Shown here: positions 29,854 through 38,833 of the stretch, one piece after another
Layout of the letters: every line of letters starts with the position of its first letter
How positions within the stretch are numbered: the stretch's first letter is position 1
Assembly (NCBI RefSeq): GCF_900101465.1
Contig: NZ_FMZM01000006.1
Location: 274,461 to 338,460 of the forward strand
From: Nocardioides lianchengensis
GTDB taxonomy: Bacteria; Actinomycetota; Actinomycetes; Propionibacteriales; Nocardioidaceae
Length of the DNA: 64,000 nt
Reading direction: 5' to 3'
Made by a program: the position numbers and the translations under genes
Notes under the pieces: generated by a model
Databases searched by the model: none
What the model saw: only the letters and a program-made list of their open reading frames with translations
Told to the model about the DNA's origin: nothing

Positions 29854-30801
29854 GTGCTCTCTCGCCTGCATCGGCCACTGGCCGCCCTGCTCCCCGTGCT
29901 CTTCCTCGGTCTTGCCGCTTGCGGCAGCGACGACGGAGTGCGCCCCACCGACATCGAGGGCCCCTCGGGCTTCGACGCGGTCGAGATCTCGGGAGAGCAG
30001 GGTGTGGTGCCCGAGGTGACCTGGAAGGGTCAGATGGAGGCCGACAAGCTGGAGGTCGAGACCCTCGTCAAGGGGGAGGGTGAGCCGGTTGCCGAGGGCG
30101 ACTCGGTGTCGACGAACCTGTGGGTCGGCAACGGCTTCAGCAAGGCTGAGGTCTACACGACGTACGGCGACGAGGGCGGCGGCGCGCAGGAGATCACGGT
30201 CGCGAAGGACCAGGTGGCGCCGATCTTCCTGAAGGCGCTCGAGGGCCAGACCAAGGGCTCGCGGGTCGCGGTGGTCGGTTCGGCCGAGAAGGCGTTCGGG
30301 CCGGAGGGCCAGGTCGCGCTCGGCATTGGAGACGGTGACACGGTCCTGCTGATCGCCGACCTGATGCCCGACCCGGAGCCGGTGAAGCCGAAGCGGGTCA
30401 AGCAGTCGGAGCTGCCGTCGGTCGTGGAGAAGGATGGCAAGGTCACCCGCCTGCGGTTCGGTGACCTGAAGAAGCCGGCCGCCGACGGCGAGCTGCTCCG
30501 TGCGATCGTCAAGCAGGGTGACGGCGCGGTCGTCACCGAGGACATGACGGTCACGGCCAACTACCTCGGCCAGGTCTACGGCGCCAAGAAGCCCTTCGAT
30601 GAGAGCTACTCGAAGGAGCCGGTGCCGTTCTCCCTGCAGCAGGTCGTCAAGGGGTGGACCTACGGCCTGTCGGGTCTGAAGGTCGGGACCCGGGTGCTGC
30701 TGCAGATCCCGCCGGACCTCGGGTACGGCGCGCAGGAGCAGGAGAACATCCCGGCGAACAGCACCCTCTACTTCGTCGTCGACATCATCTCGGCCGAGTG
30801 A
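29854..30801 (+). CDS. FKBP-type peptidyl-prolyl isomerase lipoprotein
   Basis: Lipoprotein of 315 residues. A signal peptide with a basic start and hydrophobic core ends in LGLAAC, so Cys23 is the lipidation site, consistent with Lnt elsewhere in the window. Two FKBP-like modules follow. The second (about 210-315) is better preserved: TANYLGQVYGAKKPFDESY, GWTYGLSGLKVGTRVLLQIPPDLGYG. It probably assists folding outside the membrane. GTG start with GAAGG about 8 nt upstream. An FKBP gene at this place, between pafA and pafB, is common in actinobacteria. Confidence 0.92.
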   Translation: MLSRLHRPLAALLPVLFLGLAACGSDDGVRPTDIEGPSGFDAVEISGEQGVVPEVTWKGQMEADKLEVETLVKGEGEPVAEGDSVSTNLWVGNGFSKAEVYTTYGDEGGGAQEITVAKDQVAPIFLKALEGQTKGSRVAVVGSAEKAFGPEGQVALGIGDGDTVLLIADLMPDPEPVKPKRVKQSELPSVVEKDGKVTRLRFGDLKKPAADGELLRAIVKQGDGAVVTEDMTVTANYLGQVYGAKKPFDESYSKEPVPFSLQQVVKGWTYGLSGLKVGTRVLLQIPPDLGYGAQEQENIPANSTLYFVVDIISAE

Positions 30802-30811
30802 CCTCCTTCCC

Positions 30812-31786
30812 GTGACGGTCCGCAAGAGCGAGCGCCTGCTCAACCTGCTGATCATGTTGCTCGTCCAGCGGCACTTCGTGGCCAAGGACCGCATCCGCTC
30901 GATCCTCTACCCGGGCTCCTCGGACGAGGCCTTCGAGAAGATGTTCGAGCGCGACAAGGAGGAGCTGCGCAGCCTGGGCGTCCCGATCGAGGTGGGCCAC
31001 ATGGACGCCTACTTCGACGACGAGCCGGGCTACCGGATCAGCGCGGACCAGTTCGCCCTCCCGGCGATCGACCTCCTGGCCGACGAGGCGGCCGTGATCG
31101 GGCTGGCCACACGGGTCTGGCAGCACGCGAAGCTTGCGGAGGCCACGACCGAGGCGGTCCGCAAGCTCACTGCTCTCGGGGTCGATGTCGACACCAGCGC
31201 GCTCGACATCGTCGAACCGCGGCTGAGCGCCGACGAGCCGTCCTTCGACGTGTTCTGGGAGGCGACCCAGGAGCGCGTACCCGTCGACTTCGAGTACGCC
31301 CGCCCCGGCCAGGAGACCGGTACCACCCGCCACCTCCAACCGTGGGGCGTCGCCCGGTACGCCGGCCGCTGGTACGTCGTCGGCTTCGACACCGACCGCG
31401 GCGCCGAGCGGGTCTTCCGTCTCTCGCGGGTCCAGGGGGATGCTCGCCGCGCAGGCGAGCCCGGCTCGTACGACGTTCCGCCCGGCACCGACGTCCGTGA
31501 GGTCGCCCGACGGCTGGCGCCCGCGCCCACGATCGAGCGAGCGACCCTTCTGGTGCGCACCGGGGCGGGGCTGACCCTGCGGCGCGGCGCGGACAGCGTC
31601 GAGGCGGGGGTCCCGGGGCCGGACGAGCGCACCGGCTGGGACCGGGTCGTGGTGACCCGCAGCCGGCTGGGCCTCGCCGACGAGGTTCTGGGGTACGGCG
31701 CCGACGTCTACGTCGAGGGCCCTCCCGAGCTGCGCGAGACCGTGGTGTCCCGGCTGCGGAGCGCGCTCGAGCGGGTCGCCTCGTGA
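30812..31786 (+). CDS. pafB: WYL-domain transcriptional regulator PafB
   Basis: Regulator of 324 residues that acts with PafC as the LexA-independent DNA-damage activator in actinobacteria. It opens with a winged helix (VRKSERLLNLLIMLLVQRHFV, about 1-60) and a middle region, then the WYL domain (about 145-215: TRHLQPWGVARYAGRWYVVGFD) and a WCX-type C-terminal domain. GTG start 11 bases after the FKBP stop. The stop overlaps the pafC GTG (GTGA), so PafB and PafC are made together, as a heterodimer requires. Confidence 0.94.
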   Translation: MTVRKSERLLNLLIMLLVQRHFVAKDRIRSILYPGSSDEAFEKMFERDKEELRSLGVPIEVGHMDAYFDDEPGYRISADQFALPAIDLLADEAAVIGLATRVWQHAKLAEATTEAVRKLTALGVDVDTSALDIVEPRLSADEPSFDVFWEATQERVPVDFEYARPGQETGTTRHLQPWGVARYAGRWYVVGFDTDRGAERVFRLSRVQGDARRAGEPGSYDVPPGTDVREVARRLAPAPTIERATLLVRTGAGLTLRRGADSVEAGVPGPDERTGWDRVVVTRSRLGLADEVLGYGADVYVEGPPELRETVVSRLRSALERVAS

Positions 31787-32763
31787 GCGCGTCCCAGGGA
31801 GCGAAGGACCAGGTCGGCCGGCTGCTGACCCTGGTGCCCTACCTCAACGCCCGGGGCGCCGTACCCCTGCAGGATGCGGCACGCGACCTCGGTGTCACTC
31901 CCCGCCAGCTCCTGTCGGACCTGAAGGTGCTGCTGATGTGCGGGCTGCCGGGCGGCTACCCCGATGACCTGATCGACGTCGACCTCGACGCACTCCAGGA
32001 CCCTGACGGCGACGGCGTCATCCGGGTGTCGAACGCCGACTACCTCGCCCGCCCGTTGCGCCTCACGCCGACGGAGGCGACTGCGGTGATCGTGGCGCTC
32101 CGGGCCCTCCGCAACGGCTCGGGCCCCGAGACCCGGGAGGTCGTGGACCGGGCCCTGGCCAAGCTGGAGACCGCTGCAGCCGAGGGCAGCGAGGCACCCC
32201 GCATCGATCCCGGCGCGGAGGTCGACGCCGACCTCGCCCTGCTCGCCACGCGGCTGCAGGACGCCGCCGATCGGCAGCGGCAGGTGCTGCTCACCTACTA
32301 CGTGCCGTCTCGCGACGAGGAGTCCGAGCGCCGGGTCGATCCGCGCGGTTTGGTCACAAACAGCGGATTCACCTACCTCGACGCCTGGTGCCACAGCGCC
32401 GAGGCACCTCGGCTGTTCCGGCTCGACCGGATCCACCGGGCGGAGGTGCTGGAGGAGCCGATCCGCACCGAGCCGGAGGCTCCGCGGGACCTGGCGGACG
32501 GCCTGTTCGCCAGGTCCGACGAGACCACCCGGGTGACCCTGCTGCTCGATCCGCCCGCCCGCTGGGTGGTCGAGTACTACCCGGTCGAGGACGCCCGCCC
32601 GCGGGACGACGGGACCACCGAGGTCGACCTGCTCGTGGCCGATCGACGTTGGCTCGATCGGCTGCTGCTCAGGTTGGCCCCGCACGCGTCGATCGTCCGA
32701 CCGGACGACCTGACCGGCTCGTTCACATCCGCGGCACAGGCCACGCTGCGGCTCTACTCATGA
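31783..32763 (+). CDS. pafC: WYL-domain transcriptional regulator PafC
   Basis: Partner of PafB, 326 residues, with a winged helix (about 8-70), a WYL domain (about 160-225) and a C-terminal WCX region. Within the WYL domain the segment DPRGLVTNSGFTYLDAWC is partly encoded by a copy of the hairpin repeat (32343-32366). LVTNS takes the place of the strand that usually reads like RLLVVDGRTYL, judged from memory of the family. Length and flanking motifs are intact, so the protein is probably functional. It is translationally coupled to pafB and followed closely by tatA. Confidence 0.94.
   Translation: MSASQGAKDQVGRLLTLVPYLNARGAVPLQDAARDLGVTPRQLLSDLKVLLMCGLPGGYPDDLIDVDLDALQDPDGDGVIRVSNADYLARPLRLTPTEATAVIVALRALRNGSGPETREVVDRALAKLETAAAEGSEAPRIDPGAEVDADLALLATRLQDAADRQRQVLLTYYVPSRDEESERRVDPRGLVTNSGFTYLDAWCHSAEAPRLFRLDRIHRAEVLEEPIRTEPEAPRDLADGLFARSDETTRVTLLLDPPARWVVEYYPVEDARPRDDGTTEVDLLVADRRWLDRLLLRLAPHASIVRPDDLTGSFTSAAQATLRLYS
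32343..32366. repeat. degenerate hairpin repeat inside pafC
   Basis: Ten-nt arms, 8 of 10 paired, around GTCA; the core TTTGGTCACAAACAGC is identical in 16 bases to family members elsewhere. It is read in frame as GLVTNSG. Its lower symmetry suggests either old insertion or selection on the protein. Confidence 0.7.
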
Positions 32764-32808
32764 CCCGGAGTACGCTGGTCATGACTCCGAATCGTCTGTG
32801 AGGACATC

Positions 32809-33087
32809 ATGATCTCCCCCTTCGTCGCAGGTCTCGGCACGACCGAGCTGTTGATCATCCTGGCCGTCCTGGTCCTCCTGTTCGGCGCCAGCAAGCTCCC
32901 GGAGCTTGCTCGGGGCAGCGGGCGGGCGCTGCGTATCTTCAAGGCCGAGACCAAGGGCCTGATGGACGACGACGATGACGACGTCTCCCCGGCCAAGAAG
33001 ACGCCTGAGCAGCGTCAGATCGAGGCCCAGCAGGTCGACCTCGACACCGAGGTCGAGCGGCAGCGCCGCGGCGACACCACGACCTGA
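32809..33087 (+). CDS. tatA: Sec-independent translocase TatA
   Basis: Membrane protein of 92 residues that forms the pore-like assembly of the twin-arginine exporter. A single transmembrane helix (ELLIILAVLVLLFGASKLPEL, about 13-33) with the conserved FG hinge is followed by an amphipathic helix (ARGSGRALRIFKAET) and an acidic then basic soluble tail. ATG with a GTGAGGA Shine-Dalgarno sequence. It is followed by tatC after 8 bp. Confidence 0.95.
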   Translation: MISPFVAGLGTTELLIILAVLVLLFGASKLPELARGSGRALRIFKAETKGLMDDDDDDVSPAKKTPEQRQIEAQQVDLDTEVERQRRGDTTT

Positions 33088-33095
33088 GACGGTCC

Positions 33096-33950
33096 GTGGC
33101 GTCCTCACTCCCGTTCGCTGGCATCCTCGGGCTCTTCAGCGCCAAGCCTCAGCACCCTGTCGGTGACGACGGCCGGATGGCCCTCTCCGACCATCTCCGA
33201 GAGCTGCGGGCGCGGCTGCTGCGGTGCACCCTGGTCCTGGTCGTCACCTTCGTCGTCGCGCTCTTCTTCTACGAGGAGCTGCTGGAGCTCATCAAGCGTC
33301 CGTACGTCGACGCCGTCGAGCAGCTCGGAGGCAAGGTGCCGAGCGAGCTCGTGCTCAGCGGGGTCACGTCGGCCCTGCTGCTGCAGCTGAAGCTTTGCGG
33401 CGTCGCGGCGATCGTGGTGTCGAGCCCCTACTGGCTGATGCAGATCTGGGGCTTCATCGTGCCCGGTCTCCACCAGCACGAGAAGCGGTGGACCCGGCTG
33501 TTCGCCGCGGTGGCCGGCCCGCTGTTCTTCACCGGGGTCGCGCTCGGCTACTACGTGCTCCCCAAGGGCATCGAGGTGCTGATCGGGTTCACCCCGGTCG
33601 ATGTGACGAACCTGGTCGACTTCGGGGAGTTCTTCTCCTTCATCACGCGCATGCTCCTCGTCTTCGGCATCGCGATGGAGATCCCGCTCTTCGTCATCAT
33701 GCTCAACCTGGCCGGGGTGGTCTCCGGCAAGGCGATCGGGCGGTACCGGCCTTGGATCATCATCGGCACCTTCGTCTTCGCGGCCGTCGCGACGCCCTCG
33801 ACCGACCCGTTCTCGATGCTCATGCTCGCGATCCCGATGCTGGTGCTCTTCGTCATCGCCGAGATCGTCGCCCGACTGGTCGACCGGGCCCGCGGTCGGG
33901 GCCGGGAGACTACGGACCAGTGGGACGACGACGAGGTCTCGCCGATCTGA
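33096..33950 (+). CDS. tatC: Sec-independent translocase TatC
   Basis: Receptor of the twin-arginine exporter, 284 residues with six membrane helices. ALSDHLRELRARLLRC before TM1 holds the signal-peptide-binding Glu, and PGLHQHEKRW lies in the first cytoplasmic loop. FGEFFSFITRMLLVFGIAMEIP is the conserved TM4-proximal region. The N-terminus has an extra 25 residues before MALSDHL; the GTG at 33096 gives the longer form and ATG at 33177 would be a short alternative. Stop and next start overlap (TGATG). Confidence 0.95.
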   Translation: MASSLPFAGILGLFSAKPQHPVGDDGRMALSDHLRELRARLLRCTLVLVVTFVVALFFYEELLELIKRPYVDAVEQLGGKVPSELVLSGVTSALLLQLKLCGVAAIVVSSPYWLMQIWGFIVPGLHQHEKRWTRLFAAVAGPLFFTGVALGYYVLPKGIEVLIGFTPVDVTNLVDFGEFFSFITRMLLVFGIAMEIPLFVIMLNLAGVVSGKAIGRYRPWIIIGTFVFAAVATPSTDPFSMLMLAIPMLVLFVIAEIVARLVDRARGRGRETTDQWDDDEVSPI

Positions 33951-34351
33951 TGACACCCGACCTGGCCGACGTCGACCCGTTCGACCTGCCCGAGTGGCTG
34001 GGCGTGGGCGACGTGACCTGGTCGGCCGAGTCGGGGGTGCGCAGCGGGCACGACGTACGGGGTGTGCTGACGACCGGGGGCGCCGAGCTGCCGTGCGACC
34101 TGCTCGCGGTCGATGACGCGTGGCCCGAGCCGGTCGCGGACGCCGGCACCCGGGTCCGGGCCCACCAGGCCTGGCACCGGGGCCAGGTGCACCTCGTCAG
34201 CCACGGTGGCCGGCTCACGTTGGCCGTCCCGGGCTCCGGGTTCAGCGCCGACCTGGTGCTGGACGCGCTGAGCCGGCTGGCCAAGGCGGTCGGGGCCTCG
34301 CCCGACCACTACACCGCGCTGCTGCGCATCGGCACCGAGCGTCGTCGCTGA
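33950..34351 (+). CDS. conserved hypothetical protein downstream of tatC
   Basis: Soluble protein of 133 residues with no recognised domain. It opens DPFDLPEWLGVGDVTW and contains paired Trp segments (DDAWPEP, HQAWHRGQVHL). The last third forms a predicted helix (DLVLDALSRLAKAVGASPDHY). The ATG overlaps the tatC stop, so it is translationally coupled and conserved-looking as an operon member. No function can be assigned. Confidence 0.72.
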   Translation: MTPDLADVDPFDLPEWLGVGDVTWSAESGVRSGHDVRGVLTTGGAELPCDLLAVDDAWPEPVADAGTRVRAHQAWHRGQVHLVSHGGRLTLAVPGSGFSADLVLDALSRLAKAVGASPDHYTALLRIGTERRR

Positions 34352-34381
34352 GCGACGCGCCCGGGCCACTACCCTCCGGGT

Positions 34382-35254
34382 GTGCCCCGCGAGATCGCCC
34401 TCCTGACCAACCCCACCGCCGGCAAGGGCAAGGGGGCCAGGGCCCGCGTCGCCGCACTGACCCGCCTGCGTGAGGCCGGGGTCGTCGTCCGCGACCTGGT
34501 GGGCCGGGACGCGGACGAGGCACTCGACCTGGCCCGGGCCACCGTCGCCGACGGCGTCGAGGCGCTGGTGGTCGTCGGCGGGGACGGCATGGCGCACCTG
34601 GGTGTCCAGGCCGTCGCCACCACGGGTACGGCGCTCGGGGTGATCCCGGCCGGCACCGGCAACGACGTCGCGCGCTACTTCGACCTGCCGCGCAAGGACC
34701 CGGTCGCCGCCGCCGGCCGGGTCGTCGCGGGTCGCACCCGAACGGTCGACCTGGCCCGCAGCGGGTCGTCGTACTACGCGACGGTGCTGTGCGCCGGCTT
34801 CGACGCCGTCGTCAACGAGCGGGCCAACCGGATGACCTGGCCCCGGGGTCAGATGCGCTACAACCTGGCCACGGTCGCCGAGCTGCGCACCTTCGAGCCA
34901 CTGCCGTACACCCTCGAGCTGGACGGCGTCGCGCTCCGCACCGAGGCGATGCTCGTGGCCGTCGGGAACGGGCCGTCGTTCGGCGGCGGGCTCCGGATCA
35001 CCGAGGGCGCGAAGCTCGACGACGGGCTGCTCGATGTGGTCATCATCAAGCCGATGAGCAAGCCCGCGCTGATCCGGACCTACCCCAAGCTCTTCAACGG
35101 CACCCACACCACCCACCCAGCGTACGAGCACCACCTCGCGCGCACCGTCACCATCGCCGCCCCCGGCATCGTGACCTACGCCGACGGCGAGCGGTTCGGT
35201 CCGCTGCCGCTCACGGTGGAGTGCGTGCCCGGAGCCCTCACGGTGCTCGCGTAG
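34382..35254 (+). CDS. diacylglycerol kinase / YegS-like lipid kinase
   Basis: Cytoplasmic or membrane-associated lipid kinase of 290 residues. The N-terminal catalytic domain has LLTNPTAGKGKG (nucleotide loop, about 6-17), VVVGGDGMAHLG (about 62-73, the GGDGT-type motif with Met in place of Thr) and GTGNDVARYFDLP. The C-terminal beta-sandwich includes GNGPSFGGGLRITEGAKLDDG. It probably phosphorylates diacylglycerol or a related lipid. GTG start with TACCCT 6 nt upstream suggests a leaderless transcript. Confidence 0.9.
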   Translation: MPREIALLTNPTAGKGKGARARVAALTRLREAGVVVRDLVGRDADEALDLARATVADGVEALVVVGGDGMAHLGVQAVATTGTALGVIPAGTGNDVARYFDLPRKDPVAAAGRVVAGRTRTVDLARSGSSYYATVLCAGFDAVVNERANRMTWPRGQMRYNLATVAELRTFEPLPYTLELDGVALRTEAMLVAVGNGPSFGGGLRITEGAKLDDGLLDVVIIKPMSKPALIRTYPKLFNGTHTTHPAYEHHLARTVTIAAPGIVTYADGERFGPLPLTVECVPGALTVLA

Positions 35255-35264
35255 GTTGGAGGAC

Positions 35265-38063
35265 ATGAGCACCGACGAGCTGTCCCCGTCGGAGCGGTAC
35301 GCCTCGTACCGCGAGAACCGCGGCCACCCGGTCCTGAAGGACTTCCAGGCGCTGCACGAGTTCCCGCTCGACGACTTCCAGCTCCGCGCCTGCCGGGAGA
35401 TCGAGGACGGTCGCGGCGTGCTGGTCGCCGCACCGACCGGGTCCGGCAAGACCATCGTCGGCGAGTTCGCCATCCACCTCGCGCTGCAGGGCGGGCGCAA
35501 GGCCTTCTACACGACCCCGATCAAGGCGCTCTCGAACCAGAAGTACCAGGACCTCGTCGCCCGCTACGGCGCCGACCAGGTCGGCCTGCTGACCGGCGAC
35601 AACACCGTGAACGGCGAGGCGCCGATCGTGGTGATGACGACCGAGGTGCTGCGCAACATGCTGTACGCCGGGTCGCGGACCCTGGTCGGTCTCGGCTTCG
35701 TGATCATGGACGAGGTCCACTACCTCGCCGACCGTTCGCGCGGGGCGGTGTGGGAGGAGGTGATCATCCACCTCCCCGAGTCGGTCACCCTGGTCTCGCT
35801 CTCGGCGACGGTCTCGAACGCGGAGGAGTTCGGCGAGTGGCTGGCCACCGTGCGCGGCGAGACCGCCACGATCCTGGAGGAGCGGCGTCCGGTGCCGCTC
35901 TACCAGCACGTCATGGTCGGCAGGCGGCTCCTCGACCTCTTCGCGGACTCCGACGTCGACGCCGCCGCGGGCTTCGTCAAGGAGGGCGCTCCGGTCAACA
36001 ACGAGCTGATGAAGGTGGCCCGCGACGACTGGGCCGCCAGCAAGCTCAAGGACCGCCGCTCCCCACGTGGGGCGAAGGGCCGCGGCGGACCACGGCAGGT
36101 CGGCAACGGACGGCGGGTCTGGATCCCCAGTCGCGCCGACGTCGTCGAACGGCTCGACCGTGAGGGGCTGCTCCCGGCGATCGTGTTCATCTTCAGCCGG
36201 GTCGGCTGCGACGCGGCGGTGACCCAGGCCCTGAACGCCGGCATCCGGCTGACCAGCGCCGAGGAACGGGACACGATCTTCGCCTACGTCGAAGCCGCGT
36301 GCCGTCACCTGCCCGAGGAGGATCTCCACGTCCTCGGGTACCACGACTTCCTCGACGGTCTGACCCGAGGCGTCGCCGCCCACCACGCCGGAATGCTGCC
36401 GGCGTTCAAGCAGTGCGTCGAGGAGATGTTCCTGCGTGGGCTCTGCAAGGTGGTCTTCGCGACCGAGACGCTCGCGCTCGGCATCAACATGCCGGCCCGC
36501 ACCGTGGTCATCGAGAAGCTGTCCAAGTGGAACGGCGAGACGCACGCCGACATCACGCCGGGGGAGTACACCCAGCTGACCGGTCGCGCCGGTCGCCGCG
36601 GACTCGACACCGAGGGCCACGGCGTCGTCCTCTGGCAGCCGGGGATGAACCCGCGCGAGGTGGCGGGCCTCGCCTCCACGCGCACCTACCCGCTGAGGTC
36701 GTCGTTCCGGCCGTCGTACAACATGGCCGTGAACCTGGTGAACCAGTTCGGCCGGGACACGTCGCGACAGCTGCTCGAGCAGTCCTTCGCCCAGTTCCAG
36801 GCCGATAAGGCCGTCGTCGGGCTGGCCCGCCAGGTCCGCAAGGCCGAGGAAGCGCTCGACGGCTACCGCGAGTCGGCGTCCTGCCACCTCGGCGACTTCA
36901 TGGAGTACGCCGGCCTCCGCCGCCGGATCTCCGACGTCGAGAAGGACGCCAACCGCGCCCGGAAGTCCGACCGCCGCGACGAGGCCATCGCGTCGCTGAA
37001 GAACCTCCGACCCGGCGACGTGATCCAGGTGCCGACCGGCAAGTTCGCCGGGTATGCCGTCGTGATCGACCCCGGCTGGTCCGAGGAGGGCCCGCGGCCG
37101 TACGTCGTGACCGCTGACCGGCAGGCCCGCCGGCTGGCGATGATCGACTTCCCGACCCCGGTCGTGGCGCTGACCCGGCTGAAGATCCCGAAGAGCTTCA
37201 ACGGACGCAATCCACAGATGCGTCGCGACCTCGCCTCTGCCCTGCGCTCCCGCACGCACGACCTGGCACCGCCGCCGCCGGGCCGCCGTACCCCGGACGC
37301 GCGCTCGACGCTGGCCCGCTCGGGCGCCGACGAGGAGGTGGCCCGGCTGCGCGCGGAGCTGAAGGCGCACCCGTGCCACGCCTGCCCGGACCGGGAGGAC
37401 CACGCCCGCTGGGCCGAGCGCTGGTTCAAGCTCGACCGCGACACCCAGACCCTGAAGCGCCGCGTCGAGTCGCGCACCAACACCGTCGCCCGGCAGTTCG
37501 ACCGGGTGTGCGACGTGTTGACGGCGCTGGACTACCTCGACGGCGACGAGATCACCCCGCGCGGCCGGCACCTGATGCGGCTCTACTCCGAGCTCGACCT
37601 GGTCGCCGCCGAGTGCCTGCGCCTCCGGCTGTGGGAGGGCCTGGACGCCTCGGAGCTGGCCGCGGTCCTCTCGGTCCTGGTCTTCGAGGCCCGTCGCCCC
37701 GACGACGCCTCCTCACCCCGGGTGCCGGGCGGTCCGGTCAAGGACACGATCGCCGAGATGGTGCGCCTCTGGGGCGACCTCGACCGGCTCGAGAAGGACC
37801 ACAAGCTCGACTACCTGCGCCAGCCCGACCTGGGCTTCGCCTGGCTCGCCTACCGCTGGGCCGAGGGCGACGAGCTCGACGACCTGCTCGGCGCCAGCGA
37901 GCTGGCCGCCGGCGACTTCGTGCGCTGGATGAAGCAGCTGCTGGACCTCGCCGGCCAGGTCGCCGACGCCGCTGGTGACGGGCCGGTCCGCGCAACCGCG
38001 CGGGAGGTCGTACGGCGGCTGCGGCGGGGTGTGGTCGCGTACTCCGGGCTCGCTGAGGACTGA
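35265..38063 (+). CDS. DEAD/DEAH-box RNA helicase, Mtr4/HelY type
   Basis: Large superfamily 2 helicase of 932 residues related to Ski2/Mtr4 and mycobacterial HelY. Motif I is AAPTGSGKT (about 53-61), motif II MDEVHYLADRS (DEVH near 149-152) and motif VI QLTGRAGRRG (about 436-445). The C-terminal third matches the helical DSHCT domain ending in LLDLAGQVADA. It probably unwinds structured RNA for decay or maturation. The ATG at 35265 follows TTGGAGGAC, which decides the start over an in-frame TTG at 35256. Hairpin repeats follow the stop. Confidence 0.93.
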   Translation: MSTDELSPSERYASYRENRGHPVLKDFQALHEFPLDDFQLRACREIEDGRGVLVAAPTGSGKTIVGEFAIHLALQGGRKAFYTTPIKALSNQKYQDLVARYGADQVGLLTGDNTVNGEAPIVVMTTEVLRNMLYAGSRTLVGLGFVIMDEVHYLADRSRGAVWEEVIIHLPESVTLVSLSATVSNAEEFGEWLATVRGETATILEERRPVPLYQHVMVGRRLLDLFADSDVDAAAGFVKEGAPVNNELMKVARDDWAASKLKDRRSPRGAKGRGGPRQVGNGRRVWIPSRADVVERLDREGLLPAIVFIFSRVGCDAAVTQALNAGIRLTSAEERDTIFAYVEAACRHLPEEDLHVLGYHDFLDGLTRGVAAHHAGMLPAFKQCVEEMFLRGLCKVVFATETLALGINMPARTVVIEKLSKWNGETHADITPGEYTQLTGRAGRRGLDTEGHGVVLWQPGMNPREVAGLASTRTYPLRSSFRPSYNMAVNLVNQFGRDTSRQLLEQSFAQFQADKAVVGLARQVRKAEEALDGYRESASCHLGDFMEYAGLRRRISDVEKDANRARKSDRRDEAIASLKNLRPGDVIQVPTGKFAGYAVVIDPGWSEEGPRPYVVTADRQARRLAMIDFPTPVVALTRLKIPKSFNGRNPQMRRDLASALRSRTHDLAPPPPGRRTPDARSTLARSGADEEVARLRAELKAHPCHACPDREDHARWAERWFKLDRDTQTLKRRVESRTNTVARQFDRVCDVLTALDYLDGDEITPRGRHLMRLYSELDLVAAECLRLRLWEGLDASELAAVLSVLVFEARRPDDASSPRVPGGPVKDTIAEMVRLWGDLDRLEKDHKLDYLRQPDLGFAWLAYRWAEGDELDDLLGASELAAGDFVRWMKQLLDLAGQVADAAGDGPVRATAREVVRRLRRGVVAYSGLAED

Positions 38064-38077
38064 GAGGGCTCCTCAGC

Positions 38078-38141
38078 GATGCTGATTGTGACCAATCAGC
38101 ATCACCGGGCGAATCGGCTCCGCCGTTTGTGACCAATCAGC
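38078..38141. repeat. two hairpin repeats between convergent genes
   Basis: Unit one at 38078-38103 has perfect 11-bp arms (GATGCTGATTG and its inverse) around TGAC. Unit two at 38122-38141 is the chimera GCCGTTTG/CAATCAGC. A separate 7-bp hairpin, CTGAGGA/TCCTCAG at about 38053-38076, overlaps the helicase stop. Together these could terminate transcription from both sides. Confidence 0.86.
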
Positions 38142-38145
38142 ACGA

Positions 38146-38805
38146 TCAATCGACCGCGGCCGCGATCGCGTCCCGCACCCCGGCGGACCCACCGACCAGG
38201 TCCCACTGCCGCCCGACGGAGGCCGGCTCGTCGAGGACGGCGGCGAGCACGGCGGCCACGTCGGCGCGGGTGACGTCGCCGGGCTCGAGGTCGGGGCCTA
38301 GGGCGACCTGGCCGGTGGCGGGGTCGTCGGTGAGGCGGCCCGGGCGGAGGATGGTCCAGGCGAGGCCGCTGTCACGGAGGGCGGCGTCGGCGTCGCGCTT
38401 GGCCTCGACGTAGGCGCGCCAGACGTCGCCGGTGTCGTCGGGGAGGGGACGGTCGACGCCGATGGCGGAGACCTGGACGAACCGGTCGATGCCGGCGAGC
38501 CGGGCGCCCTCGATCGATTTCAGCGATCCCTCGAGGTCGACGGTGCGCTTGCGCTCGACGTTCCCGTCGGCTCCACCACCCGCCGCGAAGACGACGGCGC
38601 CGCACCCCTCGAAGGCGGCGGCGAAGGCCGCTGCGTCGGCCCGCTCGATGTCGAGCAGGCGGACTTCGGCGCCCCGCTTCTCGAGCTCGTCGCGGTACTC
38701 CTCCTTACGCACCAGCGCCACCGGCGTGTGCTCGGTACGGCGCAACTCCACCAGGAGGTGCTTGGCCACCTGTCCGTGGCCTCCGACGATCGCGATCTTG
38801 TCCAT
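38146..38805 (-). CDS. NAD(P)H-binding SDR-family protein
   Basis: Atypical short-chain dehydrogenase of 219 residues. IAIVGGHGQVAKHLL is the glycine-rich NADP motif and FVQVSAIGVDRPLP marks the strand before the active site. A YVEAKRDAD segment offers a Tyr-x-x-x-Lys. The shape is like the YwnB/YtfG-type NAD(P)-binding proteins. ATG at 38805 follows a GGTGGAGGAC Shine-Dalgarno sequence, better than one three codons upstream. Substrate unknown. It ends at a hairpin-repeat array. Confidence 0.86.
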   Translation of the reverse strand: MDKIAIVGGHGQVAKHLLVELRRTEHTPVALVRKEEYRDELEKRGAEVRLLDIERADAAAFAAAFEGCGAVVFAAGGGADGNVERKRTVDLEGSLKSIEGARLAGIDRFVQVSAIGVDRPLPDDTGDVWRAYVEAKRDADAALRDSGLAWTILRPGRLTDDPATGQVALGPDLEPGDVTRADVAAVLAAVLDEPASVGRQWDLVGGSAGVRDAIAAAVD

Positions 38806-38833
38806 GTCCTCCACCGTAGGACGGGACCGGTGA

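Noticed and set aside
20497..38141. CRISPR array made of the TTGTGACCAATCAGC copies
   Set aside because: Copies are dispersed over 18 kb, at most two together, with no regular spacers and no cas genes.
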